A DNA stretch of 64,000 nt from Panopea generosa (GCA_029582155.1 CM055898.1:27101245-27165244); one strand, 5' to 3'; shown: positions 1 to 12,259, counted from the first letter of the stretch. A program made the numbers and translations. Notes: generated by a model not told the origin, from the sequence alone.

Positions 1-59
1 AAAAAGTTTTTTCCACCTCCTCTAAATTTTCTGAAATTTCAGTTAGAATAGTCTTGCGT

Positions 60-525
60 CGAGCCTGCGAACTAGCGTTGGTATTGGTAGAATAGCAAAT
101 AATCTAACGTAGGGTACATCTTATTATTACAAATCTGGGGTTGGGGGCTGATCGCAGTTGGAACGATACTATTATAGTATCTAAAATTTCAGAAGCAAAG
201 GAATGTTAATGCATTGGTGATTTTTGAACGCAAACAGCTGGTGAAAATGCTATTACGTGTTCCTCCTGGCGTATTCTGCGATCCAATTTCATTCATTATT
301 TCAAGGGTCATGCACAATTATGTAAATGAAACGCAAATTCAAATTGTTTTGGATGCCGTTGTTTTTTTATACGTCTAACTCAGACCTAAACTATATTTTA
401 GAAACGGCGTCATTTTCACACTTATTTATTCCCAATACTAAGTGGACTTCGAATACATTAACAAAGTAACTCGAAAGGATCTACTTGGCGGTCAAATCCG
501 GAGGTACTCCCAATATCGCTGATGA
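60..525. repeat. Left copy of a duplicated segment, first block, with an unoccupied CCGG site
   Basis: This stretch aligns by eye with 12260-12697 and, after a gap, 19312-19335. Shared runs include 'cttatttattcccaatacta', 'cgaatacatt' and 'ttacttggcggtcaaa' on the left side, and 'aatatcgctgatgac' on the right. At 498-501 the left copy reads CCGG once; in the right copy the 6.6-kb element 12702-19307 sits between two CCGG copies. The stretch is noncoding as far as I can see. Confidence 0.75.
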
Positions 526-723
526 CACCAAAATGGTTCATAGGAGCTGTGCTTTCTTGCTGCAGAATAAAGCAAAGACTGATATAGCATATTCTGCAAT
601 AAGGCATCACTTGTGTTGAAATGAAATGATTGGTATAGCATTTAATAAATGCATGTATTTATTAGCATTTACGGATTTATTTTATATATAACAAAGAACA
701 AAATTCAACTATGTAGTGAGACC
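526..723 (+). mobile_element. MITE-like element, 5'-truncated copy
   Basis: It matches the inner and right part of the fuller copies at 33514-33924 and, inverted, 36962-37373. Shared features are 'atggttcata', 'ttgctgcag', 'gcatgtattta', 'aacaaagaacaaaa' and the terminal 'tatgtagtgagacc'. The left terminal repeat is missing. It has no coding capacity. Confidence 0.65.
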
Positions 724-2070
724 TTTAAGTTATTCGACCGCAGAAGTAATTACATATGTTCAATCTTTTTCTAAATATTAAGAAAATGTCATTTCCGTAG
801 AGAGAACATAATATTGACACAAATGGAACCTCGTGAAATCCATCACAATACAGCTGTGGATACTTATGTCAGTTTAAAACTTCTTGTTTATAACATGGTT
901 TCATTTCTGCTTTTCCAAAAGTCATCCATCTGAGATCCATTTCTAACGCAGATTATCCATGTGTACAATAGTTGTTACTACAGTTGCATGCTGATTCAGC
1001 GGATTTAAACAAATTATCTTATTTCTGGCACGAAGATTACCTTTAAAGATATAAAACTGTGGAATTTCTTATATAATGATACATGAATATGCAATTGATA
1101 ATTATATACTGTTGCTTTATGGGTACAAAATCACTTCTGATTATTTTGTACTCCGGAATTATATAATATTATGATTTTATCGCCACAGTTTGTCTATTTG
1201 GTGCCTAAATAATCTTTCAAATAAAACATCAAGTAATGGTTTTCCACATACCCAGGAAACAAACACAACAGCGTTTACAACAGATCAGAGCTTACGTCGA
1301 AGTCGATCACAGTCAATGTCGGGTGTGCACAAAATGTAAGTCATGAAATATAGATAACATTTTTGACGACAAAAAAAACAAGCAACAATAAACTTAATAG
1401 TTTTCGACTAGTAACGCGAAAATATAACTAAGACGAAATGTAAATACATTAACTATTTTATTTGTTTTTGTATTAAATCTCTTATTGCGTACAAGTCTAT
1501 AAAGACAAAGCAATATCATTTATTTAACGAAATCGTTTCTGCTTTTTAACCATTTGCTGATCCTTTTGGGACGAGTGTAACTGAAACTATCTTTACTGGA
1601 ACAGAATTTATGTTTTGTATGACATTCAGTCTAGTTTAGACGATATTTTACGAAATGAAAAGTAAATAGTACACCAACTAGATATATCTGAGTAATAATA
1701 AAGATTTCACATAAGGAGAGTTTTACAATGATATGATATTTTGAAGGAAAGAGACCACTAACGGACGTATTTAATGGTAGCATATGTGGTCCTTGTTGCC
1801 ATTTCGCTGACAAATGCTTAGTTAATATATGTGATCAAGTAGGATGCGTCTTTAGTTTGATCTGTAAGTTGCAATGTAAATATATTACAAGTGGTAAGTA
1901 TTGAAAAAGAAAAGATTTTCACTTATCGTTCTGTAGGCTCTTGATATAAGCTTAGCAAATTTGTTCAAATAGAATGATACACAAGCCGATGCTAGGGGAC
2001 ATGTGGGGATAGTTTAATACCTCTAATGAACAGACTCAATAAAATCGAGTCCGCCATTTTTTTTCTTGAA
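724..2070. repeat. Left copy of the duplicated segment, main blocks
   Basis: Blocks align with the right copy as follows: about 750-1320 with 21700-22560, about 1330-1760 with 24086-24480, about 1805-1865 with 28304-28370, and about 1950-2070 with 22750-22870. Examples are 'aagtaatggttttcc', 'tttatcgcca', 'tctttactggaacagaa' and 'gacaaatgcttag'. The last block is out of order in the right copy. AAATATTAAGA at 773-783 is the unoccupied target of the SINE at 21732-22023. No gene is seen. Confidence 0.75.
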
Positions 2071-2129
2071 CGCATTTTGTGCTTTCTATGGATGATTATG
2101 TTAGATTTTATGTATTATATTCACTAATG

Positions 2130-2600
2130 TTTCAGATGAACATGTGTAAGCTATAGTTGAGATGATCTTCTGTTTCAACAGTAGTTTATCAATAGTTTAC
2201 ATATGCGATATATGCCCTACCTTCAAATCGTATGTTTATCTACCAGTTCCTGTAAACGGATCTGTAGTCTTGTACCAGCACACATAGTTGGATATCCTTT
2301 CAAATTCTAAGTTGTTCATTTTTTTTTACATATACAATATAAGCTATGCACTTACTTCACATCATAGGGCAATATATCGGTACCAGTTCATGAAAATGGA
2401 TTTATAGTTGAAATAATCTTGTACCAGCATGCACAGTTTATCACAGCTGGATATCCTTTCACATTCTATATTGTAACAATGTTTTACACATATATGTACA
2501 ATATATGCACAAACTATACATCATAGGGTTATATAACGATGACAGTTCATGAAATGGATCTATAGATGAAATAATCTTGTACCAGCATGAAAAAAAAAAA
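2130..2600. repeat. Tandem repeat, about 150-158-bp unit, roughly 3 copies
   Basis: The phrase 'cttgtaccagca' recurs at about 2270, 2419 and 2577. Each occurrence is preceded by 'gttcatgaaa..ggat' or similar and followed by 'ggatatcctttca' in the first two. The units are diverged and AT-rich, with no coding potential. Confidence 0.7.
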
Positions 2601-2819
2601 AAATATATAAATTTTTTGAAGGAGTGAAAGATTATATATGAACTCCAGGCCTTCAAATTTGGTAGAAAAATATTTTTTTAAGTTTTCCCTATATAACACT
2701 ATGTAAAATATTTTACCCATTAGGACGGATTAATTTTGCACCCAGGGTCATAGCTTTGAACAACATTGAGAGAGGACCGCAAACTGACCCTATTTGTAAA
2801 ACATCTACGCTTAAGGCTT

Positions 2820-3175
2820 TGTACGACAAACTTTAACCTGCTTAAAAAAATTCTCAACACAATTTCTAAGTTTAAAAGTGCAACCATTCGGCCACAATGT
2901 AGTAAAAAAAAATATGGTTCTTGTCTCTATGAATGTCGTAGATGACGCTGAACGCACATGTGAAGTTTCATTCATGTCCAATGATAAGTTGATATATCGA
3001 AATATTTAACTCAAAAACTTTAATCTACTAAAAAAACTCTCATCGAATTTTCTAAGTTTAAAGGGGCAATAATTCTGTCACAGGGCAATCAAGAGTTATG
3101 ATTCTTGTCTCTGAGTTTCCTAGATGACGTTGAACACAATGGAAAGTTCCATTCATATCAAATATTTTTAACAGT
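2820..3175. repeat. Diverged tandem duplication, unit about 187 bp, 2 copies
   Basis: 'caaactttaacctgctt...ctaagtttaaaagtgcaa' near 2828-2885 reappears near 3015-3070 as 'aaaactttaatctacta...ctaagtttaaaggggcaa'. Both are followed by 'tggttcttgtctc'/'tgattcttgtctc' and 'tagatgacg.tgaac'. The stretch is noncoding. Confidence 0.65.
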
Positions 3176-3454
3176 ATATATAAATTTTTGTGAGGTTGGC
3201 GATAAGCCGGTTGTATGCTCCTCAGTGGCCTTTTTGTTACTATCAGTTCACTCGCGGTTAAGCTTGTCAAAACTTTTTCTGTATGTGTGTTTTTACTGAT
3301 TGTGTTTGTTCTATATATTATTTATGTTTAAGTTGTCGTGGTGGACATATAATTCAAATGCTCTATTTCCTGTTGGACATATATTTCCTTACGCTTGTTG
3401 CACAATATAATGTTCAACATAAACAATGCATTTTTACAAATTATGAAATAATTC

Positions 3455-3765
3455 TATAAGAAATGTCACTGGTAAGTGTCACATGCCCTCCCAGAGGGTC
3501 TGTTATAATAACGATATATTTTATAATAGGTATGGATTTAAATGTATCAATGGATATCAAGAGTAATGGACTGATGATTCAGAGTAGACACACAATTTCA
3601 TGCTTTTTACTTAGAGTGTGACCTTGACCTTTGTGAGCTCTTGACCTTGACATCTGAAGAACTATACATATAAGCTCTGAGCTTACTTCGTCATTGAGCT
3701 AAAATTATATAATAGTATACACTAACAATCAGTTAACAGTTAACCTTGGAGCTTCAATGTATTTA
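3455..3765 (+). mobile_element. Truncated copy of the 'TGACCTTGACC' repeat element
   Basis: It opens with 'gaaatgtcactggtaagtgt' and continues to 'gtgaccttgacctttgtgag', in the same order as the starts of the longer elements at 9535 and 44165. It stops after the first 'gaccttgacatctg' segment, so it lacks the ~170-bp unit array of the longer copies. Confidence 0.6.
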
Positions 3766-4539
3766 ATAGTCGGCAACGTTATGACGAACGACGAAAGAAA
3801 AAAATCATCAGAATAATGCAACTATTTTACCGAGTGTTGGCCTATGTTTGCTCGTTTTACTTAAATAGCCTGTTATAAAAGCGATATGACTGAATAGTAT
3901 TAATTAATGTATTGCTTGTGTTATAAGTACGTATAAAGTAGCCTTAGTGAAATAATTGTTTACACGAGAACCACTTAATTATAAATTATCAATCTTTATC
4001 CGTACTTAATGCATTTAATTAATTTAAGTAGTCTTGAATTCAATAAAAGAAGATAGATGATATTTCTATTGGAAAGTTTGTCGATTGATTTTTATGTATT
4101 TAGTTTGTAAATTAGTCGACAAATTTAAGCGTTTAATCAGTATAAATCAATGGGAAATAGGGCTATTACAAACACTTCATTTTTATTAAAAAAATCTAAC
4201 AAACGGACGTTTACACAGGGATATATTAAAACAAATATAAAACGTAAATTGCAATACTCAGCTTGTTTTAATATTATCAATATTTACCCTGCGTGATCTG
4301 CAGTCTTTAATCTCATCACTGTGTCGATCATAAGTTCATTTAGGTAACTGTACTAACGACTTTGTCAATGGTGAACCTTCTGCCCGCAGACGTTCCTTTA
4401 TACATTTAATATCAAATGTTAATAATACTATTGTGTATAACAAGCTGATGCATTTATTTGATATTTATTCTTTGATCAGCCATCTTCACTGATAAAGTTT
4501 GATATATTACTATGGTTTAGCGGACAGCACATTTGGAAC
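3766..4539. other. AT-rich noncoding stretch, nothing recognised
   Basis: I see no supported ORF, tandem repeat or tRNA-like sequence here. Confidence 0.5.
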
Positions 4540-4760
4540 TACTCTTTTATTTGTTTTAAGGTTACTTTAAGCTCTTACAGAATCTGATATCTCCCGAAAC
4601 AGGTCTATAAACCACTAATGAAAACGCAGGGAATTTTATGCCTGTCCCACAATTCGAAGCAATTGAAATCTTACTAAACGGTGACGTCATTCAAATTTTC
4701 AGTTGAAGCAACTGACAAATTAAATCAAATGTGGCTTTCCAAATATTGCTATTTAACAGG
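4540..4760 (-). repeat. Dispersed repeat, partner of 28600-28960
   Basis: Read on the minus strand it resembles 28630-28730: 'agttgcttca', 'tcaattg', 'gaattgtgggacaggca', 'ttttcattag' and 'gacctg' appear in the same order. A further shared piece, 'cgggaaatatcag'/'cgggagatatcag', lies downstream in both. The family is unknown. Confidence 0.55.
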
Positions 4761-5387
4761 AGAGCTAGGTCTGTACTTCAAACTAGAGTTATATATATGT
4801 GTGTGTAATTCTTAATAAAACCGATAATTGCACTATGCAAAGTTATGCGTTTTAGCCGTGCTTTATGTCAAATGGTTAACCCTGCTTATGCCTCATGGTC
4901 AAGTTTCGTTGTCATGATCACCATTTAAAGGTTCATACGCGCAAGGAACTACTTTTTTATTCTTCGAATCTTATTTTTATACATGTCTTTTGTATATTCA
5001 ACAAATCAAACAATAAAAACATTTATTGTGAAATGTATTATATAATTTGTTTGCATCAAATAAACCTAACGCGTATGTATAATTGTTATAACCCAGCTAT
5101 CAGTACCCCAGTAGTTTGATTATTGATAGAAACAATTTTAATCAGAAGCATGGTAGGAGAAGACGTTTCCTCTTTGATTGTGTGATGAACAAAAGGACAG
5201 GGGATTTAATGAAGGCGAGTTTGTCCTAAAGTCTAAAACGGACAGAGGCACGGGACAAGTGTTTTGCCGAACTCTTTGTTATAATTGACATCTGCAATGT
5301 TCTTGTTACTCCCGTTGGATGATGTTGTGAAATTTTTATTCCGCAGAAAATGTTCGCAGAAAATAATCCAAATGGTGGCCAAAGTGT
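4761..5387. other. Noncoding stretch, nothing recognised
   Basis: Short ORFs here (for example 4895-5119) show no recognisable protein features. No RNA gene is seen. Confidence 0.45.
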
Positions 5388-5522
5388 CGAGCTTTATCCG
5401 AGTTCTATATCACGGTTAACCGACGTGGCCGAGGTTTATCCGAGTTCTATATCACAGTTAGCCGACGTGGCCGAGCTTTATCCGAGTTGTTCTATTTCAC
5501 GGTAGGCCGACGTGGCCGAGCG
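5388..5522. repeat. Minisatellite, 42-bp unit, 3 copies
   Basis: 'tttatccgagttctatatca' and 'ccgacgtggccgag' recur at about 5392, 5434 and 5476. The last unit is lengthened by 3 bp. This is a GC-richer island within AT-rich flanks. Confidence 0.85.
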
Positions 5523-6589
5523 TTGTTACGGTCGTTTTATGTGATAGTGACTTCTATCGATAAAAGATATTTAAAAACATATCAGGTAATATATTCATCA
5601 AAATGTGTCCAACGCCAGTTGTATATATCAATACCAATGAATTTAAAAAGTTATATATACACAGTTATATTTATTTACAATGACAATTGACCAAAACATC
5701 AAATATTCGTGATATAACGTTGGTATCCATACCTTTACTAGTATGTATGGAAACACGCTAGGAAATGCATCGATATATAGTAAGTACACTTTGGCTTGTT
5801 ATTAAATTTAAATCAGCATCACTCAGATATATACGTACATTCGTTTGTTTCCAAAGACGTAGGCGTAATTCCATCAGAATGGTATATTCCAATAAAACAA
5901 TCTCTTCCATTTCGTTAACTGTCAGCACATATCGGCTGGAATAACTCCCAGTGTCATAAATCATTCAAAGCAAAGCTTACACTAGTTATACTTATATAAG
6001 ACTTCAAAACCACAGGCAACGTATTTCTCAAATCGGTCTTGCCAGCTTTAAAATTACCATATGTTATAGGAATGTTTACAGACATCAATGCTCATGTTAC
6101 GAAATTGAAAACAATTAATCATTTTCTGTTGTGGGGCCTGTTGTGTTTGAAGATGGATGAAACCGAATATAATATAGTTGAAAGAAAAAACAACAACAAT
6201 GCATTCTGTTTGATACTTCTGACTTTCTCAAATAAAGTGGTTGGAATTAATGAACACAAATATATTATCATGCAGATTGTTTTGTTGTGTTTTTTTATTG
6301 TTTGGTTGTGTTTAGTTTTGTTTTGTTTGAAAGGGAGTTTATCAGGAAAAACGCTATAAATGTCTTAACAATAACTAATGAATAAATAGCATTAGTAAAC
6401 AAAATCCGAATAGTCTTGCATGTCGAATCCAGCAAAACGTGACAAAATCATTATCTAAATTAGAGCGGTAAACTTTAAACTTTTAACAAAATTCCCATTC
6501 TACAAATAGACATCATTTAATTACTACTTGACGACCTTTTTATCGTCATCAGGACTCTTTCCAAGAACAAAGCAATTTCACTACGTATA
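5523..6589. other. Noncoding stretch
   Basis: A 106-codon ORF at 6039-6359 (+) ends in a hydrophobic tail made by a GTTTT-rich run. I do not accept it as a gene. Nothing else is recognised. Confidence 0.45.
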
Positions 6590-6862
6590 AAACTGTATAA
6601 TGGATCAAATATAAATCCAAATACATTGATGTGGCTTATTTAATACATCACAATATATGTTGCAAGTTTAAGCGGGAAATCATATTTAAGGCTAATCTAG
6701 GCGTGCGGCCCTAGTTGGGAAATACCTTATTTTGGCATGTTTAAATAGGTATCCTTTTAGCAATACGGGTTCAGTGAGTGTATATAGACATGATTTATTA
6801 GAAAAACTTAAGCTTATTTTAAAATTGTGAAAAAATCCAGATATATTCCCTTTAATGGGGTT
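6590..6862 (+). repeat. Dispersed noncoding repeat, copy 1 of 3
   Basis: It shares an ordered set of words with 34205-34455 (+) and with the reverse complement of 32540-32800. These are 'aatggatca', 'ttaagcgggaaat', 'ctaatctaggcg', 'ccctagttgggaaa', 'catgtttaaata', 'gtcagtgagt', 'tatatagacat' and a terminal 'attccctttaa'. It may be a MITE or solo noncoding element; no terminal repeats were established. Confidence 0.6.
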
Positions 6863-6894
6863 ACATTAATTTTCAGAACACACATGCATTCATC

Positions 6895-7000
6895 TTTTGA
6901 TTGAAAACTCTGCCAAGTGTTTGCCCTTTAATTTGTGTATTTGTATGAACATGGACGTCCAGTTTGAGATCGAATTTGAGCTGAACATTAAAGCGTTTTA
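6895..7000. repeat. Dispersed duplicate of 8446-8550
   Basis: 'gccaagtgtttgccctttaatttgtgt' here parallels 'gccaagtgtttgcgctttga' at 8458, and both continue to 'tttgagctgaacat'/'tttgagctgagcat'. The stretch is noncoding, or anciently coding. Confidence 0.55.
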
Positions 7001-7197
7001 TGGTCTAAGGGAAAGTTTTATTGGCGGGTGACCTGATATGTATACCTGATATATGTATATACATGAATCTGAGGGGAATCACCTTAATCTTAATCAATGT
7101 TACTTGTAAATTCGCTCACATAAAGTGTTAACCACAGCGGTGTTGGTGATCTTGATACAGCACTACTAAATCATATATCTGCATAATCAAAACAGTA

Positions 7198-7320
7198 GGG
7201 CCCAGTTAGCTCAGTCGGTACCACATCTGATTATCAAGTCAATGGTTCTTGATTAGAATCCTCGGCAATAGTACGTTGGTTCAAGTAAGCAAGTTATTAT
7301 TGACTTGCAGAGACAGTCTA
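7198..7320 (+). mobile_element. tRNA-derived SINE, shortened copy
   Basis: The head has an A box-like 'tagctcagtcggta', a 'ctgattatcaa' anticodon-loop region and a disrupted B box, 'ggttcttgattagaatcc'. The following 'ttggttcaagtaagcaagtt...acttg.agaga' matches the body of the SINE at 21732-22023, read in its own orientation. The broken B box argues against a working tRNA gene. Confidence 0.6.
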
Positions 7321-8445
7321 TTGAATGTAATGTTTTTGTTAAATAGCATACTTAACCTTATTTATTTACTTTGCATGTTCATATCTTACTGACAGCTCGA
7401 TTTGTTGAAATCCGAACATTGCACAATTGTTAAGAACATTCAGCTAAGCTACAATAAACTTAAGCATTCTGTAAAGCGGTTGCAAAAATTCGCCCGATTA
7501 TATTACTCGGTGCTGTTATTATTTCTGATTATTTGGAATCACGGAGTTCATTCCATGTAACTAACGAATAAATACCACTTAAGCTGTCGTTTTTGGGGGA
7601 GTGGGAGGTGGCTCATGTAGCACAACAGCTTTAAAAAAAAGTCAGTCTTCTGTTTAATTCTTTTGGTTATGTTCCGCGCTTCCAGAGGATCTGTTTATCA
7701 GATATAACACAAATTGAAAGTAGCTGAATTCATTTCTGGTAAAGTATGAACCTCAGTTTCCAAATTTTCCATTCATGTCATGTTTTCCCATTTTGAAAAC
7801 AGTGTAGTGTTTCGCCTATTCCATTTTGAAATTGATAGCACTTTAATTCGATAAGGTTAGACAAACTATTACAACGGTCACAGAAAACTTAATTTAGACA
7901 TTGGGGAATGTTTTAATATTGAGAAAACCAGTCACGTTAAAGGTAATTGAGTCATATTATACAATTGCGCAAAGTTTACAAAAAGCAATACATCACTTTT
8001 AAAGAATAAAACATACGGGAAGGACTTGGAAGATAAATAAATGTTAGTTGGTTTTGATTATTTTCTGTTTTCTTTTTTTTTTCTTTCAGGTGCTTATACT
8101 GTTTGTTCCCGACGTTTGCTTGTCGTTCTTTAGGAAAACAAATATTTTAAATGAAATTTCCGACTGTAACATCCTAAGCTTTTCATTTAAATTCGCCATG
8201 TTTTGAATATTTTCTTAATGAAATCTTCTTTAAAACAGCAGGTGCTATGAGTATTACGTTAATAGAAAGGTCGTTAACTGAAACTATTTGATGTGTCTCT
8301 AGCAAGGATTTTGTCTAAATCATTGAACATTTAAATAAACAACTTTAAATTTAAATTTCTTACTGAATAAAAGATTATATTAATGATTCTATTCATTTTA
8401 TATGATTCTGCCTAACAGTCATTCGAATGATGGAGAATGTCAGAA
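7321..8445. other. Noncoding stretch, nothing recognised
   Basis: No supported ORF, repeat array or RNA gene is visible. Confidence 0.45.
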
Positions 8446-8550
8446 TTAAGTACGATGCCAAGTGTTTGCGCTTTGATTTGTGTTTTGTATTGATCCTGAA
8501 AATCGGTGTCGAGCACGTGTTTGAGCTGAGCATAAAAAGTAAACAAACAG
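8446..8550. repeat. Dispersed duplicate of 6895-7000
   Basis: See 6895-7000 for the shared words. The 81-codon ORF that covers this stretch (8427-8672) therefore partly reflects repeat sequence, although its C-terminal part, with a CPIC pair, lies outside the shared block. Confidence 0.55.
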
Positions 8551-8975
8551 CTTTCATTATTTATATGAACAAATTATTTCTGCCAAGTAGTCAGCCGCAT
8601 GATGAAGAATGTCCGATTTGTGATTCAAAGAAGGTAACGAAGTATTTGAGATATATACAAGAATCTACATAATTTTTAAAAACTGGCCATTATTAAATTA
8701 TTACAATGTTTAAAAATAAAATTTGAGTTTTAATCTTACTTAGATAATGTTAAATTCATTCACTTAGAACCAATGCTACTCGTTTTCATGAAATGTGTAC
8801 ATTATATAGTGCTTGAAAGAGGGCTTAGTAATGACAGAAATAAGTTTATGTATTGTAACCAAAATCAAGTAGAATCGGAACATACTTTAAAACATAATCA
8901 GTCGTGAGACTTTTCAAACATTCAAAATAGAACGTAGACAAAAAAGCTGTAATATTTCAATTTAGTTGTATATAT

Positions 8976-9205
8976 ACATATATATATATACACATATATA
9001 TATATATATATTATGGAGATAATTATTTGTGAATAACCAGTCATGAATATACAAACCAGACTTTGGCGAGCGCGACTAGCTACAAAGCAAATCATAGTAT
9101 ATAAGTCATGGTTGACATCACATTTATTGGTTTGGCAGAGGCCTTGATATTGTATCATGGTTTGCATTGTAGATAGGCGCGCTCACCGTAGCCTGGTCTG
9201 GTTCT
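8976..9205. repeat. TA microsatellite followed by a fold-back repeat
   Basis: A (TA)n run at about 8976-9011 is followed by imperfect inverted arms near 9048-9098 and 9156-9205. Arm words are 'accagactttggcgagcgcg' on the left and 'cgcgctcaccgtagcctggt' on the right. The 9011-9100 part also occurs inverted at about 42130-42200 ('gcgcgctcacca', 'aataattatctccataa'). Confidence 0.6.
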
Positions 9206-9244
9206 AACGAGAGCTTAAGCTGAATTATTTTGTAATACTGACTT

Positions 9245-9460
9245 TCCTGATAATACGAAAACAGAAGGGGACATTTCTGTCCAATAATTTCTTACAGTTT
9301 CTTGGAATCACACTGGAAACGAAAGTTATATTACAGTTTTACACACGGAAATACGCCATTCGGTAATAAAGTATGTTTATTTCACTCCATCGTGTTGGTC
9401 TACATCATAATATAGGTTTCATCGATTCTATGAAGTTATATGAAAAAAAATAATCAAATA
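9245..9460. repeat. Dispersed duplicate of 51955-52145
   Basis: Ordered matches include 'tgtccaataatttcttacag'/'tgtccaacaattaagtttac', 'gttatattaca', 'ggaaatac' and 'ggtttcatcga.tc.atgaa'. The stretch is noncoding. Confidence 0.5.
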
Positions 9461-9534
9461 AACTATAGGGGCTTATCTTAAGGTTGATTAAGTAACAAAT
9501 TAGTTGCAGCAATTACAACAAAATATATATACAT

Positions 9535-11004
9535 GAAATGTCACCGGTAAGTGTAGCATGACCCCAAAATGTTATGTGAAAGTAACAGTTTATGTTATAA
9601 TAGGTAGCGATGTATCCACGAATATCAAGAGTAATGGACTAACGTTCAAGGCTAGACATGTAAATTCATGGGTTTTTGTTACATATAAATATGACCTTGA
9701 CCTTTGTGTAACCTTGACCTTGACATCTTATGTAACGGTCTGGGTATTTCTAAAGGTAAATGTAGGTGACACATCAATATGACATACTGATCAATTGTGT
9801 CAAGCTATTTTAAAATCCCTCCATGTAAGACAAAGTTACACCAGAAATGAAATATCAAACAAACTGAAAGTGTGACCTTGATATAAGGTTCTGGGTCTTA
9901 ACGTTACACGTCGTCATGTCATGTTGATCAATGGGTAAATTCAGCCAAGTTTTTTTAAATTTCATCCATGTATGATAAAGTTACAGGACAAACTTAAAAT
10001 ATCAAACAGACTCAAAGGGTTGTCATACTAACTCAAAGTGTGACCTTGACCTTTGAGGAAAGGGTCTAGGTCTTACGGGTGACACATCGTCAATTCATTT
10101 TGATCAAATGAGCCAAGTTAAAGACAAATTTACAGACCAGACATGCAATATCAAAAAATTGAAAGTGTGACCTTGACCTTTGAGGAAAGGTTCTGGGTCT
10201 TACATGCGACACTTAATTATGCCATGTTGATCAACTGAGCCAAGTATTTTTGAAATTTATCCATAGGTGACAAGTTAAAGACCGGACACACAATCTTAAA
10301 CAGACTGCAAGTGTTGTCAAACAAAGTTTAATTGTGACCTTGACCTTTGAAGTGAGAGCTTGGATGTTTAGTGCGACACATCGTCATTTTATGTTCATTT
10401 CATCATTTGCAGCAAGTATTTAAAAATCCATCTAAGAATGACAAAGTTACAGGCTGGACACGAAATCTCACACAGACTCAACGTTTTGTCAAACAAACTC
10501 AAAATGTAACCTTGACCTTTGAGTTACGCATGTGGGTCTTATGCGTGACACGTCAAATGTTATGCTGATGAATTGAGCCAAGTGTTTTTAAATTTATCGT
10601 TAGGTGACAAAGTTACAGAAGGGACAAAATCCCAATCAGACTGAAAATGTCATCAAAACAAAGTAAAATTGTAACCTTGACCTTTGAAGTGGGAGTCTGG
10701 GTGTAACGCGCGAAACATCGTCATGTTAAATTGATCATTTGTAGCAAGTATTTACAAAATCAATCTATGCATGACAAAGTTACAGGCAGGACACGAAATC
10801 TCACACAAACTCAAAGTGTTGTCAAACAAATCCAAAGTGTGACCTTGACCTTTGAGGTACCGGTGTGGGTCTTACTCGCGACACGTCGTCATGTTATATT
10901 GATCATTTGTAGCAAGTATTAGCAAAATCCATATATGCAAGACAAAACTACAGGCCGGAAACGAAATACCGGACAGAAGGACATATTGACGAACAGACGC
11001 TGTG
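9535..11004 (+). mobile_element. Repeat element with ~170-bp internal tandem units ('TGACCTTGACC' family)
   Basis: It starts with 'gaaatgtcaccggtaagtgt' and ends near 'gaacagacgctgtgatttt', as the copy at 44165-46185 does ('gatggacgctgcgatt'). The interior consists of degenerate units of about 165-175 bp. Each carries 'tgaccttgacctttga', 'tgggtctta', 'gacacgtcgtcatgtta', 'tgatca.tt', 'caagtattt' and 'atgacaaagttacagg'. There is no coding capacity. The plan (unique ends around a tandem core) resembles the non-autonomous 'pearl'-type elements described in bivalves; that assignment is from memory. Confidence 0.65.
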
Positions 11005-11017
11005 ATTTTGTATTTTT

Positions 11018-11046
11018 GGGGGGGGGGGGAGGGGAGAGAGAGGAGG
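11018..11046. repeat. Poly-G / GA low-complexity tract
   Basis: A run of nine or more G is followed by 'aggggagagagaggagg'. Confidence 0.9.
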
Positions 11047-12259
11047 CATAAAAAAAGATAGCAGTAAGCAACAGCGGTGCAAATAGGCATCTTATATATC
11101 ATTATTTATAATGTAGTGCTCAAACCGAGTCTTCATATATCTTTAATAACACCGGCTTAAACAGTGCTTTATATACGAGCAGTACTGAATGAACTTAGTG
11201 AGTCCAAGGACGACACTGAATCAACACACAAAGTTTAATCCAGTGTAGATTCTTATATATTGCACCATACCGTTTGTTAAAAATGTTTAATTTCATATGT
11301 AAGTACTGCATTAGACACGTTATATAGCTTGTTAAAGTATAATAGGAATATGAACACTCAACCTAGAATAAAAACCATTCGTAATATAATAAAAAGGTCA
11401 GTCAAATACTCATTAAAATATGCAATGATCTTTACTTTTATATTAAATAAGTTGGAGTCTTGTTCACATTAAAGATGCCTGGTTCATCCAATTCGACAAT
11501 GTTACATTTTATACAGTTATCATTTTTCGTCACATTAAAAATATATGAATAAAATATACTTTTGCCATAAAGATATATTTTAAAACTTTCAAAAGACATT
11601 TGTGTTGATTTTGGCCTTTTTCTGTAACATTTTCATTAATTCAATTCATTAATTGAATCAGCGAATTACACTTAAAACGTTATAATTTCATTGTGTTGAC
11701 TGTTCCTCTTGTAACATAAATTCTAGTTGTTTGTATTATTGTAACCATGTACTCTATGTAACGTTGATGCAACCGCATTTGTAATATGATAATCTGGTGG
11801 GACTATTTTAATGTGACGACGGGTGAAGAGCAAGGTTGGATGCACAAATAAGCAATGTTTAATCTCTTTAGTATCGGTTGTGCCGCTGGCCGTTCTAAGG
11901 TGGAAACCCCTGTTGTTGTAACATCTTCTGTTTGCATTGGTCTGACTATAATTAGTATGTGTAGTGTTTATACGGAGTCATTTGAGAAAGCATACGGGCA
12001 TTTTGTAAGATTCTATCTTAACAAAAAGGAAATAAAGCAATATATTTACTTTGAAAAATATACAATAACGGCCATTGTCCAAATTACATTTTACCCGTTA
12101 TCATTTAAAAACACAAAGGCTTCACTTGTCACAGTTTTACAAATGTTTTAACATTACTTGTGACAAAACTTAAATCATAAAGAAAAAAACTGTCTGAGGA
12201 AAATACACTCTTGAGACAATGCACAGAATGATTGATTTATATTCTGTGTTTTTGTCTGG
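11047..12259. other. AT-rich noncoding stretch
   Basis: A 98-codon ORF (11855-12151, +) has no recognisable domain and is not accepted. No other structure is seen. Confidence 0.4.

Noticed and set aside
7198..7270. A functional tRNA gene
   Set aside because: The A box is good, but the T-arm is disrupted by an insertion and SINE body sequence follows.
8427..8672. An 81-codon frame containing a CPIC pair, and a possible micro-exon ending at a GTAACG donor
   Set aside because: Its first half is a dispersed repeat (also at 6895-7000), and the donor and acceptor are weak.
11855..12151. A 98-codon plus-strand frame
   Set aside because: There is no domain, no splice context and no repeat-independent support; its length is expected by chance at this base composition.
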